Source: Carnegiea gigantea
Taxonomy: Eukaryota; Streptophyta; Magnoliopsida; Caryophyllales; Cactaceae
Direction of reading: 5' to 3'
NCBI GenBank assembly: GCA_029747015.1
Contig: JAKOGI010000082.1
Location: 214,501-278,500 of the forward strand
DNA length: 64,000 bases
The translations under genes and the position numbers were made by a program. This document shows, piece after piece, positions 1 to 11,500 of this stretch. Every line of letters begins with the position of its first letter. Position 1 is the stretch's first letter. The notes below the pieces were generated by a model. That model had not been told where the DNA came from. It searched no databases and was given only the letters and a program-made list of their open reading frames with translations.

Positions 1-43
1 TGCGAAAGCTCACACTCATTGCAACTGCGTCACAAACCACTTC

Positions 44-526
44 CTAAGGTAAATCACAAGGAACATCACCACCACATAAATCCAACCCCCAATTATGCGC
101 TGAAAGTGATGACTGATTACCCATAGAGAACAAAGAAGATGGGGCGTTAACCACTAAGGTGGGGGATTGATCCTTCTCCTCAAAGAACCAAGGAAAGCTT
201 ACAGAAGATGATGGAGCCAGCTCATTAGAAAGATTCAAAGAATCTGATATCGGATGAATGTCCAAAACCAGAGAACCCCTATGGACTTGGTGAGAGACTA
301 CAACATCCCTGGCCAAAGGAACAAAAGTGTTGCTAGGAGCCTGTCCACAAATTTTAGCTTCCAACAGAACAGGATCAACACATTTAGCCTCATCTGTCGA
401 AGGAGAACCTGCATCACGCACAAGCAATGCGTCTAGAGGCCAATTTGCACAGACACTACCCTCACTGCTAGACTCATTTAAAAACTTCCAAATTTGTTGA
501 GCACCACCACAATCCAAGGGGAACAT
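44..526 (-). pseudogene. Unrecognised 160-residue open frame in intron 13 of copy 1
   Basis: An open minus-strand frame beginning [15 protein letters not shown]. Only its first part has a counterpart in copy 2, read from about 55500 on the minus strand, where the frame continues differently and stops. The rest is Ser/Pro/Leu-rich with no motif I recognise. It lies next to LINE 3'-tail remnants and inside a host intron, so a fragment of a LINE first ORF is possible but unproven. I assign no function. Confidence 0.3.
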
Positions 527-1739
527 TACAGACCCAAAAATACTAAAAACAACATATTAACATTCATGCCAACCAAATGACATTGGAATCTTGGTTTGTT
601 TACCTCAAGATAGGACACTAGCGCTTTCTTCATCATTTTCCCCTAAGAATCCTTCCATGGCACAAGAGGTGTACCCCACAAATGCTACTGAAACCCAAGG
701 ACACCCTAGCAAGTCAAGGCTAAATCCCTTTAATAGGCTACTTCTTATTCTTTTTTTTTTTTTTGGGGTTAAATCATTATTATTTGGCAGGAAAACCAAA
801 AAAGGACGGACGTTGCAGAGATTAAAATTCTATTTCATATAACATAGATGAGGATTAGAATCTCCTAATTATGGGGCATGAAGATTTGTGTTCATCTTGA
901 TTTGATGCAACATAGGATGTAATTTGGTTTTTTTTTTTTCTATTAATCAAAAAGTATATTAAAGGGACACCAAGGACTACTACCAAAAAGTCAAGCTAAA
1001 CCATTACGCATGTATCATAATATAAAGAATTGAGCTAAACCACGAGTATGTCCCACAACAGAACTTTGAAAGTCAATCCACTGCCAAGCAGCGAGGACTC
1101 CCAGTCTCCATCGCAAGACAGGAATTCCAATGTAAAACCACACATAGTAATTTACACGAACACCAAGTGTTCATCTCGTGTTCTTACGGTATGGGAGATC
1201 AACTTATAGGCAGCCTTACTCTATAAGCAAAGAAGCCAGGTTTCGAGAGAACCCCCCCCCCCCCCCAAAACCAAAAAAATTATTGCGCGTATTAGACATC
1301 TTGTAAGAAAAATAACAAGTCAACGAAGGCATAAGAAAAAAAAACAGTAAGTAGCATCTGCAAGCAACAAAAATAATAGTTAAGAAAACTCTAGGGTACA
1401 AGAAATAATTAAACATTAGCAATTGTAGGGGAAAGGAATACTAAGCTCAATTCAAGGGAACCGGTATGATGAACACTTGCAATTAATGCCACATTGAGGT
1501 CGCATGATGCTACGATTTAGGATACAAAAGTGTGCAAGCAAGCAGACTTGAAAAGGTACTGATTGCTTGGTAAGGCACTTAAATAACAAGATGCTAAAAA
1601 CTGCACGGCAAAGAATGCGTATGCAGTTACTCGTCCAAGGTCGTCTACCCAAGTCCTAGAAGTCAACAGACTCCTGTCTAGGACCATATCTGCAGTAAGC
1701 AGTCAGTGAGTCAAATCTAATATGATAAATTCATCCCAA

Positions 1740-2125
1740 TTCTTCTTACGCCTTCCTCTCCCTCCCAGTATTCCAAACTGTCCATCCTTTCACACCTCAT
1801 TGGCGCAGTTGTGGCCACTAAGCCCATTTCTCCCATCTCATCCTTAATCCTTAGGGCCAAACCCACCTTATCTCTCATAACCTCATTCTTATCTTGTCTA
1901 AAGTAGTGTGATCACACATCCACCATATCATCTTCATTTCCGCAACCTCATCTTTTGAGTTTGTGCCTTCCTAATTAGCCAACATTCAGCGCTGCAAAAC
2001 ATAGCTGGTGCAATAACCATGCCGTGGACACTCACACAGTGCAATATGTTTGCTAAAACGTCAACATCTAGAGAAGACTTCTCCATCCATCTCCACCCAA
2101 TTTGATGCATCTGTATATCCACAAA
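1740..2125 (-). mobile_element. Non-LTR retrotransposon RT C-terminal remnant (RTE-like)
   Basis: Read on the minus strand, broken frames give AECWLIRKAQTQKMRLRK and then WMCDHTTLDKIRNEV in a shifted frame. This is the pattern of the C-terminal end of a reverse transcriptase common in plant non-LTR elements. Frames shift several times, so it is a dead remnant. A matching remnant lies at the equivalent place in copy 2 (59320-59695), so it predates the PP4R3 duplication. The RTE assignment is from memory of such sequences and is tentative. Confidence 0.5.
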
Positions 2126-2492
2126 ATTGATTTTCCTTATTTAGTAGAGAAATAATAAGTCATGAGTCAGATGAAATCGTCGACACCATAGGAAAAGACA
2201 TGACCTATACAACCTTAAGGACAACAGCAGCAATGCCATATTCCTTCACCAAACAAATAAAATAAAGCATTGATCTCAGCATAGAAATCTTGGCATCAAC
2301 AAGAGGCTTCAGAAAAAGGGTAAGAAAACCTTACACACTTTGATAAGGCATGTAGCATATAGATTTCACAGATTTATCTACCAGGATACACTCGCAGAAA
2401 AGGTGAACTAGCAGATGGAACATCAAAAGAACAGGGAAAACCTCCCCTACGTCACATATAAAATAAAACATGTGCGAGAATCAAGAAGTTAC

Positions 2493-2588
2493 CAAATTCT
2501 TCCTTGAGTCTGCTGATGTGCCTGATGACCTCAACCTTGAGAACAATTCTCGGATGAAAGTACTGTCTTCCTTCAACAAAGAAACAAC
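2493..2588 (-). CDS. PP4R3: PP4R3 copy 1 exon 13
   Basis: 96 nt, phase 0 at both ends. Contains [17 protein letters not shown] of the SMK-1 domain. Acceptor CAG before VVS; donor GTAACT after AAGAATTTG. Confidence 0.9.
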
Positions 2589-5500
2589 CTGTAAGCAGAA
2601 ACCCCAAAACAGACATCAATAATCAGGAAAAGAAGCAAAGGAAACCATCTACTACTAATAATGGTAGAAAGTTGAATAGCAGGACTTACAACACCATTGT
2701 TTGCATGTACAATAGAATTCAGACTTGCAGCAGTCGCATCATCCAATACTCTTGGTAAAACCACATCCTAACAGAAATTTATATCAATACAGGAAGATCC
2801 TCTAGAGAAACAGAGAGTAAAAGCAAACAACTAAGAACAGAAAACCCAAATGCAGACCTTCAGGTAACCAACTCTGTAAGTCTGGTGTATCTTTGACAAA
2901 ACCACGGGATCTTTGATAGGTATAGCCTACAGAAAAACAAAACAAGACGAACTACTGGAAAGGCCATCATAATGTAAATCGTACATGAGCATAGCAAGTC
3001 CACAGAAGAAGACTCCGTACTTGAGTTGCACTACATCCCACATTCATCAAGGCAGGAGAATGAAGAGCAAATATGGTACGGAAACATACCTCCTTAAAAA
3101 CCACATGCTGCTCCAAAAAATCACGATGTCTAACATGAGAAACCTCAGGATCATCTAAACAAAAAGATCTTCTAGGGTCAATCACCAATCAATGTAGCAG
3201 ATAAAGCTTTAATAGGCAAAAGCTTAATCTAGCAGATAGCGCTTCAACAGGCAAAAGGTCAGTGCAAATGGAATTACGTAACTTATGGCAACCAATAAGC
3301 ATGTTTTCAAAACAGTTACTCAACAAACTGCATGGGATTGATACTCATGGAACACCATGTCTAATCAGTCCATTCATTTCAAAAGTGTTCAGCATCTTGT
3401 ACATCTATAGAGATAATCAAGAATACATAGAAGTAAATTTTTAAGGGAAAAAACACTAACAATTGCAACGACATACAACAACAACAACTCCCAGTATAGG
3501 TCCCGCTTTTTACAGGGTACAATGACATATACTCCCAAAAACACACAAAGAAAAGTAATTTATACAGAACGCTGGTCAATAATCCAAATTCAGTGAACAA
3601 AGTCCATCCGCTTACATCAAATAGCAGAACACTATATATCTAATAAAGCATTTGGTCCCACAAAAGCCTCAGCACAAAGTCCTGAAATTGCACCTGTAAT
3701 ATGTGCGGATAAAACTTACACTCAAGGCAGCCAATGATATCCATTATGAATTCATCTCCAAATATCTTCTCAAATATCTGCGGACTGTTAAGCATTACTG
3801 CAGATGAAAGGCGCAAAATCACATTAAAGTAGTAGCAAATCATACAACTAGCATCAGCTCGTGGAAGAAAGAGGGGGGGCGGGAATAAGAGGACAAAAAA
3901 TTGTGGTGAACAACTTACTGATCCCCTTGACTATTTTATAGATTATGTGAAGGCTATCGAGATCTTCAAGGTCCTCACAGATCCTAAACAGATCCATCAA
4001 CTTTTGAAAAAATTCTTGCTGCACAAAACCATGAGTGGCAGGGTAAGAACCCAACTGGAAGCCAACAGTACAAAAATGACAGGGCCGTAAGACGTCACGG
4101 TTTGTACAAGACAATTGCAACAACAAATTTCAATGACACAGACACGTGGTGCATGGACACGCATGCACACACGTACATATGGATACATACATATATATAG
4201 TTACACTTGCATCTATTAAGTGTGTATGTTTATATATGTATATTTGTGTATATGTATGTGTGCGAACACACACAAACTATATTTTGTGTGCTTAAGGTTT
4301 AACATGATGTATAAAATTGGTCAACATCTTCGTTACCACTTACCATCTGTTACAACCTATCTATCGAAACAACTGACTGCCCTCTGCATATTATAAGCAA
4401 AGCACATTCAACAAGAGATAGGGCTATTCAGATTTCCAAAATAAACCTGATGTTAGAGCCAAAAAGGAAAAAAAATTCTAATTACGCATAAGAAACTAAA
4501 ATCATTTTCCCAAAATACACACATAAACAGGTCTGAGAATGGAGGGAGGAATAGAAGGGAAAAAAATACAGACCTCACTGTGGATTCCGCTATATAGAAT
4601 AAGCATTCTCAACAACAAGACAAAGTAAAGGACCAAACTTACATCACGTAAAATAAGCTCTGTCACCCGCATTTGATCTGTAACACCACTCTCTACGACA
4701 ATCTGAAAACAACCACCACCAACCAAAGATGGCATTATGAATGCAAATCCATAGGAAAAGTGGGACAGGAAGCAAAAGATCTGACAATTATCAGTTGTTT
4801 ACACTACTCTGATGAACTCAGATCGCCATGATCGAAAATCATGCATTTTCTCCTACACATCACTAGATGTGATAATTTCCAAAAGAGGAGAAAATGATGG
4901 TTAATAGACTCACCAAAAAAAGGGGGAAAAAAGAATTGGTTAATAGGAGCTACAACAGACCACCTACTCCTTCACCGCTCATCTGCTAACTATTTGAGTC
5001 AGTGCCAAGTTGTTTAGGCAACATTGGGTTGTCGCCAACTCTTTCAAACATCAATTGATGGCTTCCGATGGTTCATTTGGAAGTCAAAAATAAAGTAATT
5101 ATAGCCATTCACGTCCTATTTTCTTGATGATGTGGATGGTGACAAACAGGAGTATCTTAATGGTGTCAAAACTTTCTTGAGTGCATCAAAGAACAGTGGT
5201 TCGTAATATTCTACTTCGGGAGCCTCGATTGATGTAATTGATTTTATTGATAGCCTTCTTTTCAGTTGCAATCAACATCATTACAGGATGTCTAATCGTC
5301 ATCTATTCCTCTTTGTATCATCCATCCAACAACAACCAGCACCACTACTATGGGTCCCAACTTTGCAATGTTTGGAGGTTTAAGATGTGGGTAGTCAGCC
5401 CTACCCTTAGCATGGCAAGCTGATCCCAAGAGAACAAAAAAAGGTCCTCAATAGATAGGATTTTTTTCCCCATTGTTGCACTAAAACCTTTTGTTAAGGA

Positions 5501-8500
5501 ATATATGGTAGAAAACAATAGCATTACATAACAATAGATAGTAAATTAGCTAAATACAGTAACAAAAAGGGGTGGGGGAGTACAATACCCCCCCGCCCCA
5601 AAAAAAAAAAAAAACCAATGGTAAATAGCAAACAAACAAAACTAATGGGTATAACAAGTTCGCAAGTCAAACAACCCAACATTTGCAAACTGTCAAGAAG
5701 CAAAAGTGTGACCCTCCCATATAGGAAGAAGCTGAGGGCAAAAGCCTAGGTGCCTAAACCAATATCCCTAATCCTAGGCCTCCAAATCGCTATTGCAAAT
5801 GTACCACATACGTTTTAATCGCCTCATTCTTGTTTTTCTTTAGGCTTCCTCTATCTCTCTTTTTTGCTTTTTTCGTTTTTCTTTTGTTTAATGAAAAGGT
5901 GTAAATTGCATTTAGTTGACACCAAGAGGATGCGACCCATGTGCAAAAGAGACAACTACATGAATAATCGCACCCCAAAGCTCTTATTCAAAATATTATC
6001 TACACAATCCAAAAGATTCAAGTTTCTTCCACTATTGGGTATGGGATAGGACTCCAACTATATAAGATTATCTAAAACTAGCGCTTGAAATCCTGATAGG
6101 ACAAAGCTTTGCTCTCATAAATCCGACAATTCCTTTCCTTCCAAGTACACCACCACATGGTCAAAATATCATCTTTTTTTATTTCTTTTTTGGGCAGGTA
6201 ATCAAGAGGTACATTAAAAGGACACCAAGGGGATGTCACCCATTTACAAAAGGGGTAAATTCAAAAACATTATGCCCCTAAGCTCTCATCCATAATGCAA
6301 TCGACAAAAGCGAAAAAATTTAAATTTTTGTTTCTACTAAGCCCAACACTCCAACTATACAACCACCTCAAAAAATAGAGCTTAAAATCTTGAAATGACA
6401 AGACTTTGTCGTCAAAGATACGACGATTTTTCTCCTTCCACGTGGTCCACCAAATAGCAAAGGCACCATGTTCCAAACTCCACGGGCCCAACTCTTCTTC
6501 ATCCTTCTCCTCCAAGCTACTACCACATCTCTAACATTAGAAGGTTGAACCCAACTAATCCTCATAAGAGAGCGAGCTAAATCCCAAAGTGCGAAAACCC
6601 ATCGACAATGTAAAAGGAGATGATCCGCGGTTTCTTCCTCCTCCAAACACATAGAGGATCTGCTTGGACCTCTAAAATTTCTTCTTTTAAGCATGTCGTC
6701 AGTAGGGATCTTTCCTATGGTGATTGCCCACGCAAAGAAACACACTTTTGTTGGAGCTTTAGACTTCCAAATGGACATAGTAGCAAAATCATAACCATCC
6801 AAGGCATCAAAATGTGTTGAACAAAAACTCTTGACGCTAAAGGATTCCTTAGAGTTAAGTGGCCACACAATCTCATCCTTTCCTTGCGACAGAACCTCTT
6901 TGCCAGCAAGTACGGCTAACAAATTACAAAAATTGTCCTCTTCCCAATCATTAAGATTCCTCACAAAAGTCAAGTTCCAATGGCTGATGTCCCCATTCCA
7001 AGAAACAACTTCTTGTACCGTAGCATACTTCAGACGAGCCATCCTAAAAGATCAGGAAAGAGAGTCTTTAAAGGCCACTTCCTACACCACACATCATGCC
7101 AAAAAAACACCCTTGAGCCATCCCTCACCTCAAAATGCACTAAAGATTTGAAACGTTCAAGACCTGATAAGATAGATTTCCAACAACTAACACCGTGGGC
7201 ATGAGAACTCTTCTTGCTCCACCAACCCAACTCATCAATTCCATATTTTGCCTTGATCACGTTTCTCCACCTGGCATCATCCTCCTTTGCAAACCTCCAC
7301 AACCATTTAGTCTTCAACGCATCGTTCATAACACGGAGAGGTCTTATGCCAAGTCCTCCCTCATGCTTAGGACGACATACTTCGTTCCAATTAACCCAAT
7401 GGAGGCCATTACCATTATCAACAGAATTCCAAAGAAAATCTCTTATGATTTTCTCTAACCGACTAGCAATGCTAGCTGGGATGGTGAATAAAGACATGAA
7501 GTAGATAGGTAAACTACACAAAGTGCTTTTCAAAAGTGTTAATCTACCCCCTCTGGACAAAAGCTTAGACTTCCAACCTGCCAATTTTTTATGGAACTTC
7601 TCAATAACTAAGTCCCAAACAGCTATGCTCTTATAAGAAGCACCAAGAGGAAGACCAAGATAAGAAGAAGGCAGATGCTCAACTCCACACCCAAAGAAAC
7701 GGGCCAAATTATGAACATTAGGCACCTCACCAATGGGAATGAGTGCACTTTTGGAAAGGTTAACCCTTAGCCCAGACATAGCTTCAAAAAGCAGAAGAAT
7801 GCACCTTAAGTAACCCAAATTACTTTCGTCCGGCTTGCAAAAACAAGGGTATCATCGGCAAAGAGCAAATGAGAAATTAACAAGCCCTCGGAGTGAGCGT
7901 TGCTAATCCGAAAGCCATTCAAGAAACCCTCCTCACCTGCTTTAATCACCAACTTACTGAGCGTCTCCATAACCAAAATGAACAATAAAAGCGACAAAGG
8001 GTCACCTTGCCTTAGACCCCTTGAACTTGAGAAAAAACCCGATGCTTCACCATTAATCAAGATAGAGAAGCGCACAGTGGAAATACAAAAAGAGATCCAT
8101 TTTCTCCACTTGGGGAAGCCCATTTTCTCAAGAATAGCCAAAAGAAAGCTCCAAGAGACATGATCATAAGCCTTTTCAATGTCAAGCTTATACAGGATAC
8201 CCGAAATCCCAGATCTTAAATAAGAATCAATGCACTCATTGGCAATCAAGGCAGCATCCAAGATTTGACGGTCGGGAACAAAAGCATGCTGCGAGAGACC
8301 CACAATTTTTCCGACAACTTTCCTCAATCTTGAAGTGAGAACTTTAGCAAGAATCTTATAAACACTCCCTACCAAACTCATGGGCCTAAAAAGCTTAATA
8401 TCATCTACGCCAGCCACTTTGGGAATCAAACTAATAAAAGTGGCATTTAAACTTTTCTCAAAGACACCTTTATTATGCAAATCAGTAAAAAAAACCCATA

Positions 8501-11500
8501 ACTTCCTCCTTGACAGTAGACCAACAGTGCTGAAAAAAGGCTAAATTGAAACCGTCTGGCCCTGGCGCTTTCTCATTTCCTAACTCAGTGATGGCATTCC
8601 AAACTTCAACTTCAGTAAAATCATTTTCAAGATCCCTAGCATCATCAAAGCTAATAGAGGCAAAAGCAATACCATCAAGAAAGATCCTTGATGGATGATC
8701 TTCATGATACAGATTTTCATAGAAGTGAACAATTGCATCATTGGCCAAGGCAGCATCATCATAGAGCTCGCCATCCACTTTAATTTTGTGAATGGCATTA
8801 AACTTTCTTCTCCTATTTGCCATCTGATGGAAAAATTTGGTATTGCGATCACCATCCACCATCCACTGTTGCTTTGCTCTTTGGCGCCAGAAAATATCAA
8901 TGGCCCTTCGCACCAAAGAGAGATTTTTTTAACTTCCAGTCTTTCAATTCTATCTACCCATGAGAGAGAATGTGGCTGCTCCTTCTCATCTAAGAGCTTC
9001 ACTTTCTCCACCAAACTAGCCATCTTCAACTCTAAATGGCCAAACACATCCCTGTTCCACTGTTTAAGCTTGGTCTTCAAAAAGTTCAGTTTCTTCGCCA
9101 AAACAAAACTGGAGGGGCCACTAACAACCAGCTCATCCCAAAAAGATTTGACAAGATCACTAAAGCCATCCACCTCAAGCCACATATTTTCGAATTTAAA
9201 AGGACGTCTACCTCTGGAGACTTCCCCAACCCGAAGGAGAATGGAAAAATGGTCCGAAGTGATTTTTGGAAGGGTAACTTGATGAACCCCCTGGAAGTGA
9301 TCTTCCCACTCAACCGAGAACAGAAATCGGTCAATGCGAGATAACACAGGAACCTCCTCATGGCTGGACCAAGTAAAGCGAGCACCTTCCAGTGCAGGAT
9401 CGATCAGATTGCAAGAATCAATAAAACTAGAGAACTCTCTCATTGCCCAAGACAACCGACCACCTGTGGATCTCTCTGAAGGAAACCTGATGACATTAAA
9501 GTCCCCACCCAAACACCACGGCATGTCCCAAGAGGACATAAAGAACGACAACTCCTCAAATAAGGCCATTCGCATAAAGTCGTCATTAGGCCCATATACC
9601 CCAATCAGACCCCACTCAAAATTGTCCTCCAGAGACTTAAAACTTACAACACACAGAAAACGACCCAATGCGAGAGTCGCCAAGCTCCAAGACTTGAGGA
9701 TCTCAAATGACAATAATACCTCCTAAGCGACCCACTGAAGGTAAGTAAAGCCACTCAGTCGGACGGCAGCCCCACAGACTATACGCTATCGGACGACTTA
9801 CAACCTCCAACTTGGATTCTTGGAGAATGGCAACATCGCACGCAAAAGTGCGCAACACCCACTTAACGTCCCCTCACTTGTTTGGACAATTGAGCCCCCT
9901 AACATTCCAAGCAAGAACTTTAACGGATGGCCCCATCCGAAGACAACCTCTCCTTTGCAACTGCATCCCTCATACTCTCTTGAACCAATTGATCACCTTC
10001 CAGTGAGGCAAGGAAAGATAGCAACTCCATCTCTCTACCTTCAATGGCCAAACCCATCTTCTTACAAAAGAAGATCATTCTTTCCAATACCCACGCAGAA
10101 CCTTCACTAACATTTCCTGAAAATGCAGCACCGACTAGTGCAACATCATCTAAACCTTGAGTGTGGGCTTGATGCAGAGTTTCCTCAACCAAAGAAGGCC
10201 CTCCCACCTCCTGCATGTTAGGGGCACCCGTCCCAGCATCAACAACAAGCTTAGTCTTTCCAAGCTTCTTCCTACGAGAGTAAACTACCACACTCGTGGT
10301 TGGTGAGCAAGCTGCAGGATGCAACTCCTCTTCCACCACATTAAGAGATGATTCTGGGACCCTTGATGCACACAGGGAGCTGCATTTACAATCAGAGGAG
10401 GGATAGTTCTCCAAAAGATCTCTCAACACCTAAAATTGATTAATGCAGGGAGAAAAGGCCTCCACACACTCCTTAGAACCACCCTTCGTACAAGGAGACA
10501 CTTGACACATCCTTAACATTATCCTTGAAGGAGACCTTCTGCTTTAACACGTTACCACTACTAGTATGAACTTCGCCTATCACAGCTACAGCAACATCCC
10601 ATGAACCACAATCCCTATACTTCCACCTCATCAAAGATGAATCAGGGGGGCCACCCAGTTGCCCTCGAACAACACTAGCAAAAAACCTATCCCTGCTCAC
10701 AGGAGGCATAGAGGGAATAGGAGCATTCCTTTTTGAATGAGATGGCTTCTTGTGGCCTTCAATCAGAGCTTCCTTAAAAATCTTTGTCACCCCAAACCAA
10801 CCCTCTGCTTTCGCACTCTCAGGGAAGATCACTGTCCTAGCCTGCCCACCATTACCCAAAAGAGAGAGGACAATGAATCTACCTTTGTTATTCTTTCTCA
10901 GTTGAAGCAATAGACACTTCTGAACCCACCTAAAAGTTTTCAACCACAATGGTTCTTACTTTGAGAAGCAGAAGCGAACCATTTGAACTGCCACCCATCG
11001 AAACTCCAGGAGGCTCAACTGGATGAAAGACCTTTTCCTTTTACTGGATTCAGCAACTTTAAAAGGAAAAGGACCACCCACACCCCTAGTCACTTCCAGG
11101 AACTTCCCCTCCACCCTCACAGCAGCATACATGACAAACACGAGGCCAATGCAACGAGGGGGGAGGAAGAAAAACCACAGAACGAAACAAGCTAAGAAGG
11201 GAGCAAAAGAAACGGCCACAGAACCCACCGACACCGAACACTGGCCGGAGAAGAGAGAAAACGAGGAGGAATAACACAAACGCCACTCATCGGAGACTGG
11301 ACGGAGAGAACATCAGCACCAAGAGAGAAGACGGCTAAATCTGGGCCGGAAAAAGAGAGATGAGGGAATTCCGGCAAGATTCCGTTGACCGGAAAAGTCG
11401 TCGGTGATCGGAAAAGTCGCCGGTGATCGGAAAGTCGCCACAAATCTCACCGGAGCTGACAGAAGCTGCCGGTCGACCCAAAGCAGTGACCGGAAAACAC

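Larger units (their letters stand above)
1..2492. other. Copy 1 intron 13 (partial), repeat-filled
   Basis: This stretch follows the donor of exon 13 of the minus-strand PP4R3 copy 1 and runs off the left edge. It holds an unexplained open frame at 44-526, T-rich LINE 3'-tail remnants near 745-790 and 925-985, a poly-C/poly-A tract near 1252-1268 and an RTE-like remnant at 1740-2125. From about 470 onward it is homologous to copy 2 intron 13 (55.4-60.1 kb), except that about 2.6 kb present there is missing here after position 985. The next family exon (exon 14) is not in this stretch and must lie further left. Confidence 0.75.

Noticed and set aside
44..526. A 160-residue host protein gene
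   Set aside because: It lies within an intron of PP4R3 copy 1, most of it has no counterpart in copy 2, and no motif is recognisable; kept only as an unexplained frame.
8695..9726. Plus-strand open frames over LINE A
   Set aside because: They are opposite-strand shadows of the endonuclease/RT coding sequence and have no domain character of their own.
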